DNA from: an uncultured Burkholderiales bacterium
GTDB lineage: Bacteria > Pseudomonadota > Gammaproteobacteria > Burkholderiales > Burkholderiaceae_C
Reading direction: 5' to 3'
NCBI GenBank assembly: GCA_903925445.1
Contig: CAIYFE010000015.1
Location: 1-21,499 of the forward strand
Length of the DNA stretch: 21,499 nt
Shown: piece by piece, positions 9,695 to 17,218 of the stretch
Numbering within the stretch: the first letter of the stretch is position 1
Layout of the letters: each line of letters opens with the position of its first letter
Program-made: the position numbers and the translations under genes
The notes under the pieces: generated by a model
Database searches by the model: none
Told to the model about the DNA's origin: nothing
The model's input: the letters and a program-made list of their open reading frames with translations, nothing else

Positions 9695-10696
9695 ACACAA
9701 ATGTTTTCTGTATCGAAACGCGCGGCGCTTCAGGCCTGCGTGTCGATTTTTCTGGCGGCTTCGGCTGCTCCTTCGCTGCTGTGGGCACAAGCGGCTTTTC
9801 CGAGCAAACCCATCAAGATCGTGGTGCCCAATGCGCCGGGTGGCGCGGCAGACATCACGGCTCGCACGGTTGGGCAAAAGCTCTCTGAAGCTTTAGGCCA
9901 ACCCGTGGTGATTGAAAACAAGCCCAGCGCTGGCGGTATTGTGGCGGGCGAGCAAGTGGCGCACGCAGACCCAGATGGTCACACCTTGCTCTTGATTTCC
10001 AGTGGCACAGCGGTGAGCGCTTCTTTATTCAAAAGTTTGCCTTTTGACACCGTGAAAGATTTCACGCCGGTGTCCAAGCTGGCCTCTTTTGATTTGGTGA
10101 TTGCCGTTTCCGAAGATGGGCGTTTCAAAACTTTTGCCGAACTCTTGGCTTATGCCAAAGCCAACCCAGGCAAGCTCAACATTGGAACGCCTCAAATTGG
10201 CACCACCCAAAACTTGGCGGCTGAAATGTTTTTGAGTGCTTCGGGTTTGCAAGCGCAAATTGTTCCTTTCAATGGCACGCCACCCGTCATCACGGCTTTG
10301 CGTGGCGGCAGCATCGATGCCATGGTGGAAATCTTGGGTCCTGTCATGCCGCAAATCAAGTCCAAAGCCTTGCGCCCGCTGGCTGTGTTGAGTGACAAAC
10401 GCAGCCCAGGTCTGCCCGACGTTCCTTTGGTTCGTGAAGAGGGCGCAAGTTTGGCGAAATTTCAGGCCGCCTCTTGGAATGGTTTGGCAGTTCCTGCGCG
10501 CACACCGCATGAGGTGGTGTTGCGCTTGAACAAAGAACTGCAAGCCATTTTGAAAATGCCTGACGTCAAAAAACGCTTGAGCGATGTCAGCTTGTATGCC
10601 GAAGGCAGCACGCCAGAGCAAGCCTCGGAGTTGCTGTCGTTTGACATCAAGCGCTGGGCAGATGTGATCGCCAAAGCCAAGATCGAGAAACAATAA
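9680..10696 (+). CDS. Bug-family (TctC-like) tripartite tricarboxylate transporter substrate-binding protein
   Basis: Proteins of this family are periplasmic receptors that capture small organic acids or related compounds, sometimes for a TctAB membrane transporter; the ligand cannot be told from sequence. The ATG at 9680 yields 338 residues, the usual size, with a Sec signal peptide (SKRAALQACVSIFLAASAAP, cleavage probably after WAQA). The mature part begins FPSKPIKIVVPNAPGGAADI, followed by GQPVVIENKPSAGG (about 75-88), DPDGHTLLL, PGKLNIGTPQIGTTQNLAAE, the ligand-loop region VPFNGTPPVITALRGGSIDAM and the C-terminal AVPARTPHEVVLRLNKEL, all typical. The frame remains open upstream to 9425 but that overlaps recC and has no signal peptide at its start. 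No tctA or tctB lies nearby, so this is one of the orphan receptors common in Burkholderiales. It converges on the flavin reductase gene with 15 bases between stop codons. Confidence 0.93.
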   Translation: MKKPQTQMFSVSKRAALQACVSIFLAASAAPSLLWAQAAFPSKPIKIVVPNAPGGAADITARTVGQKLSEALGQPVVIENKPSAGGIVAGEQVAHADPDGHTLLLISSGTAVSASLFKSLPFDTVKDFTPVSKLASFDLVIAVSEDGRFKTFAELLAYAKANPGKLNIGTPQIGTTQNLAAEMFLSASGLQAQIVPFNGTPPVITALRGGSIDAMVEILGPVMPQIKSKALRPLAVLSDKRSPGLPDVPLVREEGASLAKFQAASWNGLAVPARTPHEVVLRLNKELQAILKMPDVKKRLSDVSLYAEGSTPEQASELLSFDIKRWADVIAKAKIEKQ

Positions 10697-10711
10697 GCTG
10701 GCGCGCTCAGT

Positions 10712-11323
10712 TCAACGCGGGCGCCACATTTGAAAGAGCTGCGCGGGGCCAATGCTGAAGTAATCGGCCGGGCCACCGCCGCGCAAGATGTGGCCTGCGT
10801 TGGCGGTGTCGTACACGCCGTCTTTGAGCAGGCGTTCTTGCACATGAACGCCAACCACTTCACCCAGCACCAACCAACTGTCTACTTTGTGGCCATCCAC
10901 GCCTTGAAGTTGAATGATTTGTGTGCTGCGGCATTCAAAGGACACGGGGCTTTCTTGAACCCGCGCCACGTTGACCAAACGGGAGTCGCAACGCGTCAAA
11001 CCCGTCAAATCGAATTCGCTGACATCTGGCCCCACGGCGGCGCAGCTTTGGTTCATGGCCTCGGCCAAGTCGCGTGTGACCAAATTCCAGACAAATTCGC
11101 CGGTCTCTTGGATATTGCGCAACGAGTCTTTGGCGCCAATGCTGGAAAAACCCACGATCGGCGGCACGTAATTGAAAGCGTTGAAAAAACTGTACGGCGC
11201 CAAATTGTCAACCCCTGCTTTGCTGCGGGTTGAAATCCAGCCAATGGGGCGTGGACCGACGATGGCATTGAAGGGATCGTGCGGCAGGCCATGGCCGTCT
11301 TTGGGTTGGTAGAAGTAAGTCAT
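10712..11323 (-). CDS. flavin reductase-like FMN-binding split-barrel protein
   Basis: This is a 203-residue protein of the flavin reductase-like family, whose members bind FMN in a split beta-barrel and often pass reduced flavin to a partner monooxygenase; some have other roles. Family marks are PFNAIVGPRPIGWIST (about residues 17-32), NLAPYSFFNAFNYVPPIVGFSS (40-61, the flavin-binding segment), DSLRNIQETGEFVWNLVT (66-83), ESPVSFECRSTQI (124-136) and LVLGEVVGVHV (151-161). There is no signal peptide, so it is cytoplasmic. The ATG at 11323 is preceded by CAAGG, a weak binding site. No monooxygenase gene is in the window, so the partner and substrate are unknown. It is divergent from the beta-barrel gene across an AT-rich spacer. 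Confidence 0.9.
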   Translation of the reverse strand: MTYFYQPKDGHGLPHDPFNAIVGPRPIGWISTRSKAGVDNLAPYSFFNAFNYVPPIVGFSSIGAKDSLRNIQETGEFVWNLVTRDLAEAMNQSCAAVGPDVSEFDLTGLTRCDSRLVNVARVQESPVSFECRSTQIIQLQGVDGHKVDSWLVLGEVVGVHVQERLLKDGVYDTANAGHILRGGGPADYFSIGPAQLFQMWRPR

Positions 11324-11441
11324 GCCTTGAGTTTGCGTTGTGAGTTGGTGTTTTTGTTGATTTATTAAATATTAAATTAAATAAATATTGATCTCTTTTA
11401 AATAAATTTAATCGGCACAAATTAAGAATAGGCCGGATCAT
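11324..11441. promoter_or_regulatory. AT-rich divergent intergenic region
   Basis: This 118-base spacer separates the flavin reductase gene (minus) from the beta-barrel gene (plus) and must hold the promoters of both. Its centre (about 11360-11412) is nearly all A and T, far from the base composition of the surrounding genes. Candidate -35 and -10 boxes are so many on both strands that I cannot single out a promoter. The composition suits intrinsic bending and binding by a nucleoid protein such as H-NS, which is an inference. Confidence 0.6.
11377..11407. repeat. two direct copies of TTAAATAAAT, 21 bases apart
   Basis: TTAAATAAAT occurs at 11377-11386 and again at 11398-11407, a spacing of 21 bases or two helical turns, so both copies lie on the same face of the DNA. 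Just to the left, ATTAAAT occurs twice in tandem at 11364-11377. This could be a regulator's operator, or simply the result of low complexity. Confidence 0.45.
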
Positions 11442-12695
11442 ATGAAAAAAACTGTCCCCCTCATCTTTTTGTGGATTCCGCTGTGGGCGTCAGCGCAGTC
11501 GATGTCGTTGGCCGGCGCCAATGACCAAAAGGCCGCGTTCAGCGCTGAGGTGGGGGAGAGTTTTTGGTCCATCAAAAATTCAGCAAGTGCTGACATCAGT
11601 CCCGCCATTCAGCCCAAAACCTTTTTGTTCTTACCGGACGCAGACACCAAATGGGCTTACAGAAATCCACACACCGAGCTCAAAGTGGTCGGCTCGCAAC
11701 CGATCACGCCGTTTGTGCATCTGAACCTCAAATTCAAGGCCGATCAGCAATTTGGAACCAAGCTCGATGAGTTGTCTTTGGACTGGGCTTTGTCGCCTTC
11801 TTGGGGATTTCGAGCAGGCGTGGTGGACTACAAAACCACTTGGTGCCAAAACTACGACGCAGATTCACCGTGGATTGTGTCGCCCACTTTGGCATGCAGC
11901 AACCGCATGTTTGCCGAGACTTCGGGCGGCGCACCCGGTGTGCAAAGCTACATCAACCTTGAAGTAGGGCAGCACTACAACATGCAAGCGCTGGTGGGCG
12001 TTTACAACCCATTGATCATGAATTACGCCCCCAAAGAATTCGCGCAATGGATTCCTTCTGAGCAATACCAAGTTCGAAAAAACAACAAGCTTGGTGGCTC
12101 GTTGAATCTGCTCAACACATGGACGGGCACGGAGTACCGATTGAGTTGGGTTCACACCCAACAAGAAGCGTTCAGCCCCGAACAAAATATCTTAGGCACA
12201 ACGCGCCAACACACTGATCTGATTTATGCCGGAGCGAATTTCATACTGACACCGACCGTGCAATTGCAACTCACGCGCACGCAGCAATATTTGTCAAACA
12301 ATTGCGAGGCGGTGTATCAGGCGCAGTGCCAACCCGATCACGTGCAAGACATGAGCAGCACCGACACGGTCAAATTGCTCTATCACCTCTCGCCCAAAGA
12401 TGTTTTGGGCGCTTCGTATTCGCACCATCAAATTGCCAGTCAATCAGGCGTGAGCGTTGGATCCATCACGCAATGGGACAATGATTTTTACCGTGAAACC
12501 CACAATGGCTGGGGTTTTGCATGGCGACATGCTTGGGCGCCCCAGGTGTTCAGCGCGGTTCAATTGCAGTTGCAAGATCAATCGCTGGGCTACTCCCCCA
12601 GCGCATATGCCGCGATGAATCTACCAACCAGCTACGGTACTTTTAGCTCGTCGGGTTGGGCACTGGGTTTGAAGCTGGCTTATATTTTCAATTAG
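11442..12695 (+). CDS. putative outer membrane beta-barrel protein, family not recognised
   Basis: The 417-residue product starts with a clear signal peptide (KKTVPLIFLWIPLWASAQ, cleavage near residue 19). The rest has no hydrophobic helices; it shows alternating polar and hydrophobic stretches with aromatic belts, for example HLNLKFKA, LSLDWALS, YRLSWVHT, VQLQLTRTQQYL, VFSAVQLQLQDQSLGYS and the end SSGWALGLKLAYIFN, as expected for outer membrane strands. The last residue is Asn with Phe before it, slightly off the usual terminal Phe. Four cysteines (135, 152, 288, 296) lie in two close pairs, apparently in loops, and could form disulphides. It might be a porin or a solute channel, but I recognise no family and see no substrate motif. 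The ATG at 11442 has only a weak binding site (TAGG). It is divergent from the flavin reductase gene, and its stop codon overlaps that of ureG on the other strand. Confidence 0.75.
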   Translation: MKKTVPLIFLWIPLWASAQSMSLAGANDQKAAFSAEVGESFWSIKNSASADISPAIQPKTFLFLPDADTKWAYRNPHTELKVVGSQPITPFVHLNLKFKADQQFGTKLDELSLDWALSPSWGFRAGVVDYKTTWCQNYDADSPWIVSPTLACSNRMFAETSGGAPGVQSYINLEVGQHYNMQALVGVYNPLIMNYAPKEFAQWIPSEQYQVRKNNKLGGSLNLLNTWTGTEYRLSWVHTQQEAFSPEQNILGTTRQHTDLIYAGANFILTPTVQLQLTRTQQYLSNNCEAVYQAQCQPDHVQDMSSTDTVKLLYHLSPKDVLGASYSHHQIASQSGVSVGSITQWDNDFYRETHNGWGFAWRHAWAPQVFSAVQLQLQDQSLGYSPSAYAAMNLPTSYGTFSSSGWALGLKLAYIFN

Positions 12696-13348
12696 TGCGT
12701 CAACATGCCACGCGTTTCGATGAAGCGAATCACGTCTTGCAATCCGTCAAGGGTTCGCAAGTTGGTCATCACATAAGGCTTGACGCCTTTGGCCGTGGTT
12801 CGCATGCGCTGGGTGTCTGCTTCCATGACCTTCAAGTCTGCACCGACATGCGGTGCAAGATCGGTTTTGTTGATGACAAACAAATCGCTTTTGGTGATGC
12901 CAGGACCGCCTTTGCGAGGAATTTTTTCGCCCGCTGCCACGTCGATGACGTAGAGGGTCAAGTCGCTGAGTTCTGGGCTGAAAGTGGCGGCCAAGTTATC
13001 GCCCCCGCTTTCGATGAACACCACATCGGCATTGGGAAATTGACCGAGCATGCGGTCAATCGCTTCGAGGTTGATGGATGCATCTTCACGGATGGCTGTG
13101 TGCGGACAGCCGCCGGTCTCCACGCCCATGATGCGTTCGGCAGGTAGCGCGCCGCTGACGGTGAGCAAGCGCTGGTCTTCTTTGGTGTAGATGTCGTTGG
13201 TGATGGCGATCAAATCGTAGCGCTCGCGCATGGCTTTGCACAGCATCTCCAGCAAGGTGGTTTTGCCCGAGCCCACGGGGCCGCCAATGCCCACGCGCAA
13301 GGGCGGGAGTTTTTTGGTGCGGTGCGCGATGTTGTGAAGTGAAGTCAT
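12692..13348 (-). CDS. ureG: urease accessory GTPase UreG
   Basis: UreG is the SIMIBI-class GTPase that carries nickel to apo-urease in complex with UreF and UreD. The 218-residue protein has the P-loop GIGGPVGSGKTT (about 20-31), the Mg/switch region NDIYTKED (51-58), the nickel-binding CPH (81-83) in ETGGCPHTAIRED, ESGGDNLAATFSPELSD (113-129), VIDVAAGEKIPRKGGPGI (134-151) and the guanine-specificity motif NKTD (160-163). All are intact. The ATG overlaps the ureF stop as ATGA. It is the last gene of the urease operon, and its TAA overlaps the convergent beta-barrel gene's TAG, leaving no spacer for a terminator. Confidence 0.98.
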   Translation of the reverse strand: MTSLHNIAHRTKKLPPLRVGIGGPVGSGKTTLLEMLCKAMRERYDLIAITNDIYTKEDQRLLTVSGALPAERIMGVETGGCPHTAIREDASINLEAIDRMLGQFPNADVVFIESGGDNLAATFSPELSDLTLYVIDVAAGEKIPRKGGPGITKSDLFVINKTDLAPHVGADLKVMEADTQRMRTTAKGVKPYVMTNLRTLDGLQDVIRFIETRGMLTH

Positions 13349-14040
13349 GATCTGAATAAACGTGAATATTGTGTTTCGTGACGAGCCGAGACGATGGCCA
13401 GCATGGGAGAAAAGGCTTGGCGTTCATCGTCGCGCAATTGCATGGCATGTTGGCAAGCGGCTGCTATGTCTTGCGCCAAGCGCGCCAAAATGCGCTGCCC
13501 AGCGTTTTGCCCCAGCGGCACAGATTTCAAAGCGGCTTGCACCATGTTTTCAGCCCAACCAAAGGCATAGGCTTGTAAACATTGATCCAGCGCTGCGCCC
13601 GTGCGCGACAAGGCATAAGCAAACATGAGCGGATAGGTCGGAATCCAAGCGTTGCACAACGCCAAGTTGGCCTCATCAATGGCTTGTTGATTGCGCAGCC
13701 ATTCCACCATCGAGCGCCCCATTTGCACGGTTTGCAAACGCAATTCGGCGCTTTCGCGGGTGGCATGGACCCAATGGCTGAGTTCGGCCAAGCGTGGCAC
13801 ATCTTGCGACTGCCAAGCCAACACCATTTGCGCCAAAACCGCCATGTCGCCCCGCGATTGCGTGAGGTGCAACTGTTGCACCAACCACTCGCAGGCGCTG
13901 TCTTCATCGTGAACAAAGCCTTGGTCGATGGCGGCTTCTAAACCTTCGGAGTAAGAGAAGCCACCAATGGGCAACGCAGGCGAAGCCAGCCACATGAGCT
14001 GCAACAAGGCTGGCGTAGATGCCGCAGGCTCAGTGTTCAT
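13345..14040 (-). CDS. ureF: urease accessory protein UreF
   Basis: UreF is the helical partner that, with UreD and UreG, forms the nickel-insertion complex on apo-urease and is thought to act as a fidelity check on GTP use. The conserved N-terminal block is LLQLMWLASPALPIGGFSYSEGLE, followed by DEDSACEWLVQQL, a helical middle with RESAELRLQTVQMGRSM, and NMVQAALKSVPLGQNAGQRIL near the C-terminus. I chose the ATG at 14040 (231 residues), which is nearest to the conserved block; ATGs at 14061 and, further, at 14115 are possible, but would mean a longer overlap with ureE. None of these starts has a clear ribosome binding site, so translation is likely coupled to ureE, which it overlaps by 11 bases. 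Confidence 0.93.
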   Translation of the reverse strand: MNTEPAASTPALLQLMWLASPALPIGGFSYSEGLEAAIDQGFVHDEDSACEWLVQQLHLTQSRGDMAVLAQMVLAWQSQDVPRLAELSHWVHATRESAELRLQTVQMGRSMVEWLRNQQAIDEANLALCNAWIPTYPLMFAYALSRTGAALDQCLQAYAFGWAENMVQAALKSVPLGQNAGQRILARLAQDIAAACQHAMQLRDDERQAFSPMLAIVSARHETQYSRLFRS

Positions 14041-14539
14041 GTGAATGCGTGCCGTGTTCATGGCCGTGAGGGTGCGCGTGCGCGTGTGAACTGTAGGCGC
14101 CGCCTTCGGGTTCAAACGCTTCGTGAACCGTCACAACCGTCATGTGCATGGCGTGCAACATGTCGGCCAGCACGTGATCGGGTTCAATTTTGAGGTGATC
14201 AGGTTGCAACTCGATCGGCACATGTCGGTTGCCCAAGTGATAGGCCGCTCGGGTCAGATCAAATGGGCTGCCGTGTTCGCTGCAAGCGGTGATGCGCAAG
14301 ACTGCTTGGGGCGCAGCCAAGACGCGAATCAAAGAGCCATCTTCTGCAACCAACACATCACCACCGCGCACCAAAGTGCCTCGCGCTAAGAAAACGCCCA
14401 GTGCGCGACCAGCGGAATCGGTGGCGTCGAAGCGGCTTTTTTGTCGGACGTCCCAATCGAGTTCAACGGTGTGGGCGCGTTTGAGCAGCGCATTGGCAAG
14501 GCCGTGTCCGCCTGAAATCAATTTAGAGCAATGCAACAT
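14030..14539 (-). CDS. ureE: urease accessory nickel metallochaperone UreE
   Basis: UreE binds nickel in the cytoplasm and hands it to UreG. The 169-residue protein has the N-terminal peptide-binding domain (TVELDWDVRQKSRFDATDSAGR with LGVFLARGTLVRGGDVL) and the metal-binding domain with AYHLGNRHVPIEL and ILPDHVLADML-like sequence (here IEPDHVLADMLHAMHM). The C-terminal tail (about residues 151-169) has nine His in its last 18 residues, the extra nickel reservoir seen in some UreE proteins. The ATG shares one base with the ureC stop (TGATG). The tail-coding DNA overlaps the start of ureF. Confidence 0.96.
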   Translation of the reverse strand: MLHCSKLISGGHGLANALLKRAHTVELDWDVRQKSRFDATDSAGRALGVFLARGTLVRGGDVLVAEDGSLIRVLAAPQAVLRITACSEHGSPFDLTRAAYHLGNRHVPIELQPDHLKIEPDHVLADMLHAMHMTVVTVHEAFEPEGGAYSSHAHAHPHGHEHGTHSHEH

Positions 14540-16281
14540 CAGAATAAAAAGTAACGTTGGGTCATGGGCAAACTCACGGCGGGTTCGCAGGTGAGCAATT
14601 GTCCGTCAGCGCGTACCGAGTAGGTTTGGGCATCGACTTCCATGCGAGGCGCGTAATCGTTGTGGATCATGTGACGCTTGCCAATGTGGCGAATGTTTTT
14701 GACAGCACTCAAGGTTTTGTTCAATCCAAAGCGTTGTCCAATGCCGTTGGCCAAACCTGCCTGAGACACAAAGGTCAAAGAGCCTCTTGCCAACGCACCG
14801 CCAAAAGAGCCAAACATGGGGCGATAGTGCACGGGTTGCGGCGTTGGAATGGAAGCGTTGGGGTCGCCCATGGCGGCCATCGCGATGAAACCGCCTTTCA
14901 AAATCACGGCGGGTTTGATGCCAAAAAACGCAGGTTTCCAAATCACCAAATCGGCCCATTTGCCAACTTCAATGCTGCCGACTTCGTGGCTGATGCCGTG
15001 CGCAATGGCCGGGTTGATGGTGTATTTGGAGAGGTAGCGTTTGACGCGGAAGTTGTCATGGCGATCGGAGTCGCCCGGCAAGTTGCCGCGTTGTTGTTTC
15101 ATTTTGTGCGCCGTTTGCCACGTGCGAATGATGACTTCGCCCACCCGTCCCATGGCCTGGCTGTCCGAGCTGAACATGCTGATCGCGCCCAAGTCGTGCA
15201 AGATGTCTTCGGCAGCAATGGTTTCTTTGCGGATGCGGCTTTCGGCAAACGCCAAGTCCTCGGCAATGGCGGGGTCCAGGTGATGGCAAACCATCAGCAT
15301 GTCCACGTGTTCGTCCAAGGTGTTGATGGTGTAGGGGCGCGTGGGGTTGGTCGACGAAGGCAGCACATTGGCCTGGCCAACCACTTTCAAGATGTCGGGG
15401 GCGTGTCCGCCGCCCGCGCCTTCGGTGTGGAAGGTGTGAATGGTGCGGCCCTTGAAAGCGGCCACGGTGTCTTCCACAAAACCAGATTCGTTCAGTGTGT
15501 CGGTGTGAATCGCCACTTGCGTGTCGGTGGCTTCTGCCACGTTCAAGCAGTTGTCAATTGCTGCAGGGGTGGTGCCCCAGTCTTCATGCAGCTTCAGGCC
15601 AATGGCGCCAGCATCAATTTGTTCGTGCAATGCATCAGGCAGCGAAGCGTTGCCTTTGCCCAAGAAACCCAGATTCATGGGAAACGCATCGGCAGCTTGC
15701 AACATGCGCTCCAAGTTCCAGGCGCCCGGCGTGCAGGTGGTGGCAAAAGTGCCGGTGGCCGGACCCGTGCCGCCACCAATCATGGTGGTCACGCCGCTGG
15801 TCAAGGCTTCTTCGATTTGTTGCGGCGCAATGAAATGAATGTGTGTGTCAATGCCCCCCGCGGTGACGATGTTGCCTTCGCAACTGATGATTTCAGTGCC
15901 CGGGCCAATCACGATGTCCACGCCCGGTTGCGTGTCTGGGTTGCCTGCTTTGCCAATCGCCGCAATGCGTCCGTTTTTTAAACCAATGTCGGCTTTGACA
16001 ATGCCCCAGTGATCCACGATGAGCGCATTGGTCAACACCGTGTCCATCGCGCCACCGGCTTGAGCGCCAGAGCCAGATCCATCGCGGGTACGTTGGCTTT
16101 GCGCCATGCCATCGCGAATGGTTTTGCCGCCGCCAAATTTCACTTCTTCGCCATAGCCGCCAGCGCGCAAGGTGAAGTCTTGTTCGACCTCAATCACCAG
16201 AGCCGTATCTGCCAATCGAACCCGGTCACCGACGGTGGGGCCAAACATTTCTGCGTAGGCACGCTTGCCAATCGTTGCCAT
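14539..16281 (-). CDS. ureC: urease alpha subunit UreC (catalytic)
   Basis: UreC carries the two-nickel active site that hydrolyses urea to ammonia and carbamate. With the ATG at 16281 it has 580 residues and ends in the family's RYFLF. Expected ligands are present: H147 and H149 in GGIDTHIHF, the carbamylated K230 in GLKLHEDWG, H259 in AIHTDTLNESGF, H285 in HTFHTEGAGGGHAPD and D373 in SSDSQAMGRVGE; the flap Cys-His is at 332-333 in MVCHHLDP. All sit 13 residues later than in the 567-residue Klebsiella enzyme because of about four extra residues near 40 and about nine Gly/Ser/Ala-rich ones near 68-76. The frame could also start at a TTG at 16287, but the ATG two bases after the ureB stop is more likely. 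Confidence 0.98.
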   Translation of the reverse strand: MATIGKRAYAEMFGPTVGDRVRLADTALVIEVEQDFTLRAGGYGEEVKFGGGKTIRDGMAQSQRTRDGSGSGAQAGGAMDTVLTNALIVDHWGIVKADIGLKNGRIAAIGKAGNPDTQPGVDIVIGPGTEIISCEGNIVTAGGIDTHIHFIAPQQIEEALTSGVTTMIGGGTGPATGTFATTCTPGAWNLERMLQAADAFPMNLGFLGKGNASLPDALHEQIDAGAIGLKLHEDWGTTPAAIDNCLNVAEATDTQVAIHTDTLNESGFVEDTVAAFKGRTIHTFHTEGAGGGHAPDILKVVGQANVLPSSTNPTRPYTINTLDEHVDMLMVCHHLDPAIAEDLAFAESRIRKETIAAEDILHDLGAISMFSSDSQAMGRVGEVIIRTWQTAHKMKQQRGNLPGDSDRHDNFRVKRYLSKYTINPAIAHGISHEVGSIEVGKWADLVIWKPAFFGIKPAVILKGGFIAMAAMGDPNASIPTPQPVHYRPMFGSFGGALARGSLTFVSQAGLANGIGQRFGLNKTLSAVKNIRHIGKRHMIHNDYAPRMEVDAQTYSVRADGQLLTCEPAVSLPMTQRYFLF

Positions 16282-16283
16282 GT

Positions 16284-16610
16284 TCAAACTCCTTGTTGGG
16301 CGTCAGTCAATGCGCCGTTGACCAGACCTCGAAAACCAAAAACTTGGCGCGAGCCGCTGTAATCGACCAACTCAACCGTTCGTTCTTGGCCGGGCTCAAA
16401 CCGCACCGCTGTGCCGGAGGCGATGTTCAGGCGCATGCCACGCGCTGCCTGACGATCAAAACCCAAAGCCGCGTTGGTTTCGGCAAAGTGGTAGTGCGAA
16501 CCAACTTGAATGGGGCGATCCCCGGTGTTGCGCACCACCAACGTCAGGGTGCGGCGATTGGGGTTGAGGACGTGTTGCCCCTCATCGATGAGCAATTCGC
16601 CGGGCGTCAT
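16284..16610 (-). CDS. ureB: urease beta subunit UreB
   Basis: UreB is a small structural subunit that with UreA and UreC forms the (UreABC)3 trimer. The 108-residue protein matches the family throughout: MTPGELLIDEG at the start, LVVRNTGDRPIQVGSHYHFAETN (about 24-46), LGFDRQAARGMRLNIASGTAVRFEPG (about 49-74) and KTVELVDYSG-like sequence (here RTVELVDYSGSRQVFGFRG). It is a separate gene, as usual in proteobacteria, not fused to ureA. Its ATG overlaps the ureJ stop as ATGA and its TGA lies two bases before the ureC ATG. Confidence 0.98.
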   Translation of the reverse strand: MTPGELLIDEGQHVLNPNRRTLTLVVRNTGDRPIQVGSHYHFAETNAALGFDRQAARGMRLNIASGTAVRFEPGQERTVELVDYSGSRQVFGFRGLVNGALTDAQQGV

Positions 16611-17203
16611 GCGGCACCTGCGCTGGTGAGGACCATCAAGGTCGCGCCAAGCAATCCCAAGGCGATGCCCAACATGCGCTGTAAGCCAACACGTTGTTGT
16701 AGCAAGCGTTGAGCGACGATCACGCCCAGCGCGTGCATCAAGGCAGTGCTTAGCACCAAACCGGTCAGGGTTTGCCAGGCACTGGAGGCGCCCATCAATT
16801 CACCGCCGTGAGCCAGACCATGCGCACCAGCCAGTGCAGCCAGCAAAACCAGCGCCACGCGAGCAGAGGCCCAACGCCCCAGCACCAGCAACGCACCGAG
16901 CACCAATACCGAGCTGGCAATCCACCACTCGAGGCCTTGAGGTTGCCAACCTGCGAAGCCCAACACTGCACCGAGGGCCATGCTGAATACAAAAACGGCG
17001 GGCGCCATCCAAGCGCGCGGGCAAAACAAAGCACCCCACAAGCCCACAGCTATGGCGGCGCTGATGTGATCAATGCCGCCCAAGGGATGCAGCAAGCCCA
17101 GCATGAAGGCCTCGTGGTGTTGCCCAGCATCGACGCCTGTGTGCGCTTGTGCCAAGGGGGAGGTGATCAAAACGCAGAGCGACAGTAAGGGAAGTGATCG
17201 CAT
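16607..17203 (-). CDS. ureJ: HupE/UreJ family membrane protein, probable nickel permease
   Basis: HupE/UreJ proteins are inner membrane proteins linked to nickel uptake for urease or hydrogenase. The 198-residue protein has a signal-like N-terminus (RSLPLLSLCVLITSPLAQAHT), the family signature HPLGGIDHISA (about 39-49) with metal-ligand His and Asp, further His in GAHGLAHGGEL (about 146-156) and HALGV (about 168), and about six membrane segments after the signal. It sits between ureA and ureB, an arrangement found in several Burkholderiales urease operons. The start follows the ureA stop by 15 bases without a good ribosome binding site, which suggests coupling to ureA translation. The nickel role is known for family members and inferred here. 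Confidence 0.9.
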   Translation of the reverse strand: MRSLPLLSLCVLITSPLAQAHTGVDAGQHHEAFMLGLLHPLGGIDHISAAIAVGLWGALFCPRAWMAPAVFVFSMALGAVLGFAGWQPQGLEWWIASSVLVLGALLVLGRWASARVALVLLAALAGAHGLAHGGELMGASSAWQTLTGLVLSTALMHALGVIVAQRLLQQRVGLQRMLGIALGLLGATLMVLTSAGAA

Positions 17204-17218
17204 GGTGGGAGTCTCTTG

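Noticed and set aside
10699..10726. TGGCGC...GCGCCA inverted repeat between the convergent Bug and flavin reductase genes as a terminator
   Set aside because: The stem has only six pairs, the loop is 16 bases and no T run follows on either strand; it also enters the flavin reductase coding sequence.
11412..11430. GGCAC upstream of the beta-barrel gene as a sigma-54 -24 element
   Set aside because: At the required distance the sequence is AAGA, not TTGC, so there is no -12 element.
14557..15981. 474-codon plus-strand reading frame opposite ureC
   Set aside because: It lies wholly antisense to a perfectly conserved urease gene, has no signal, domain or start site of its own, and is explained by codon bias of ureC leaving the opposite frame free of stops.
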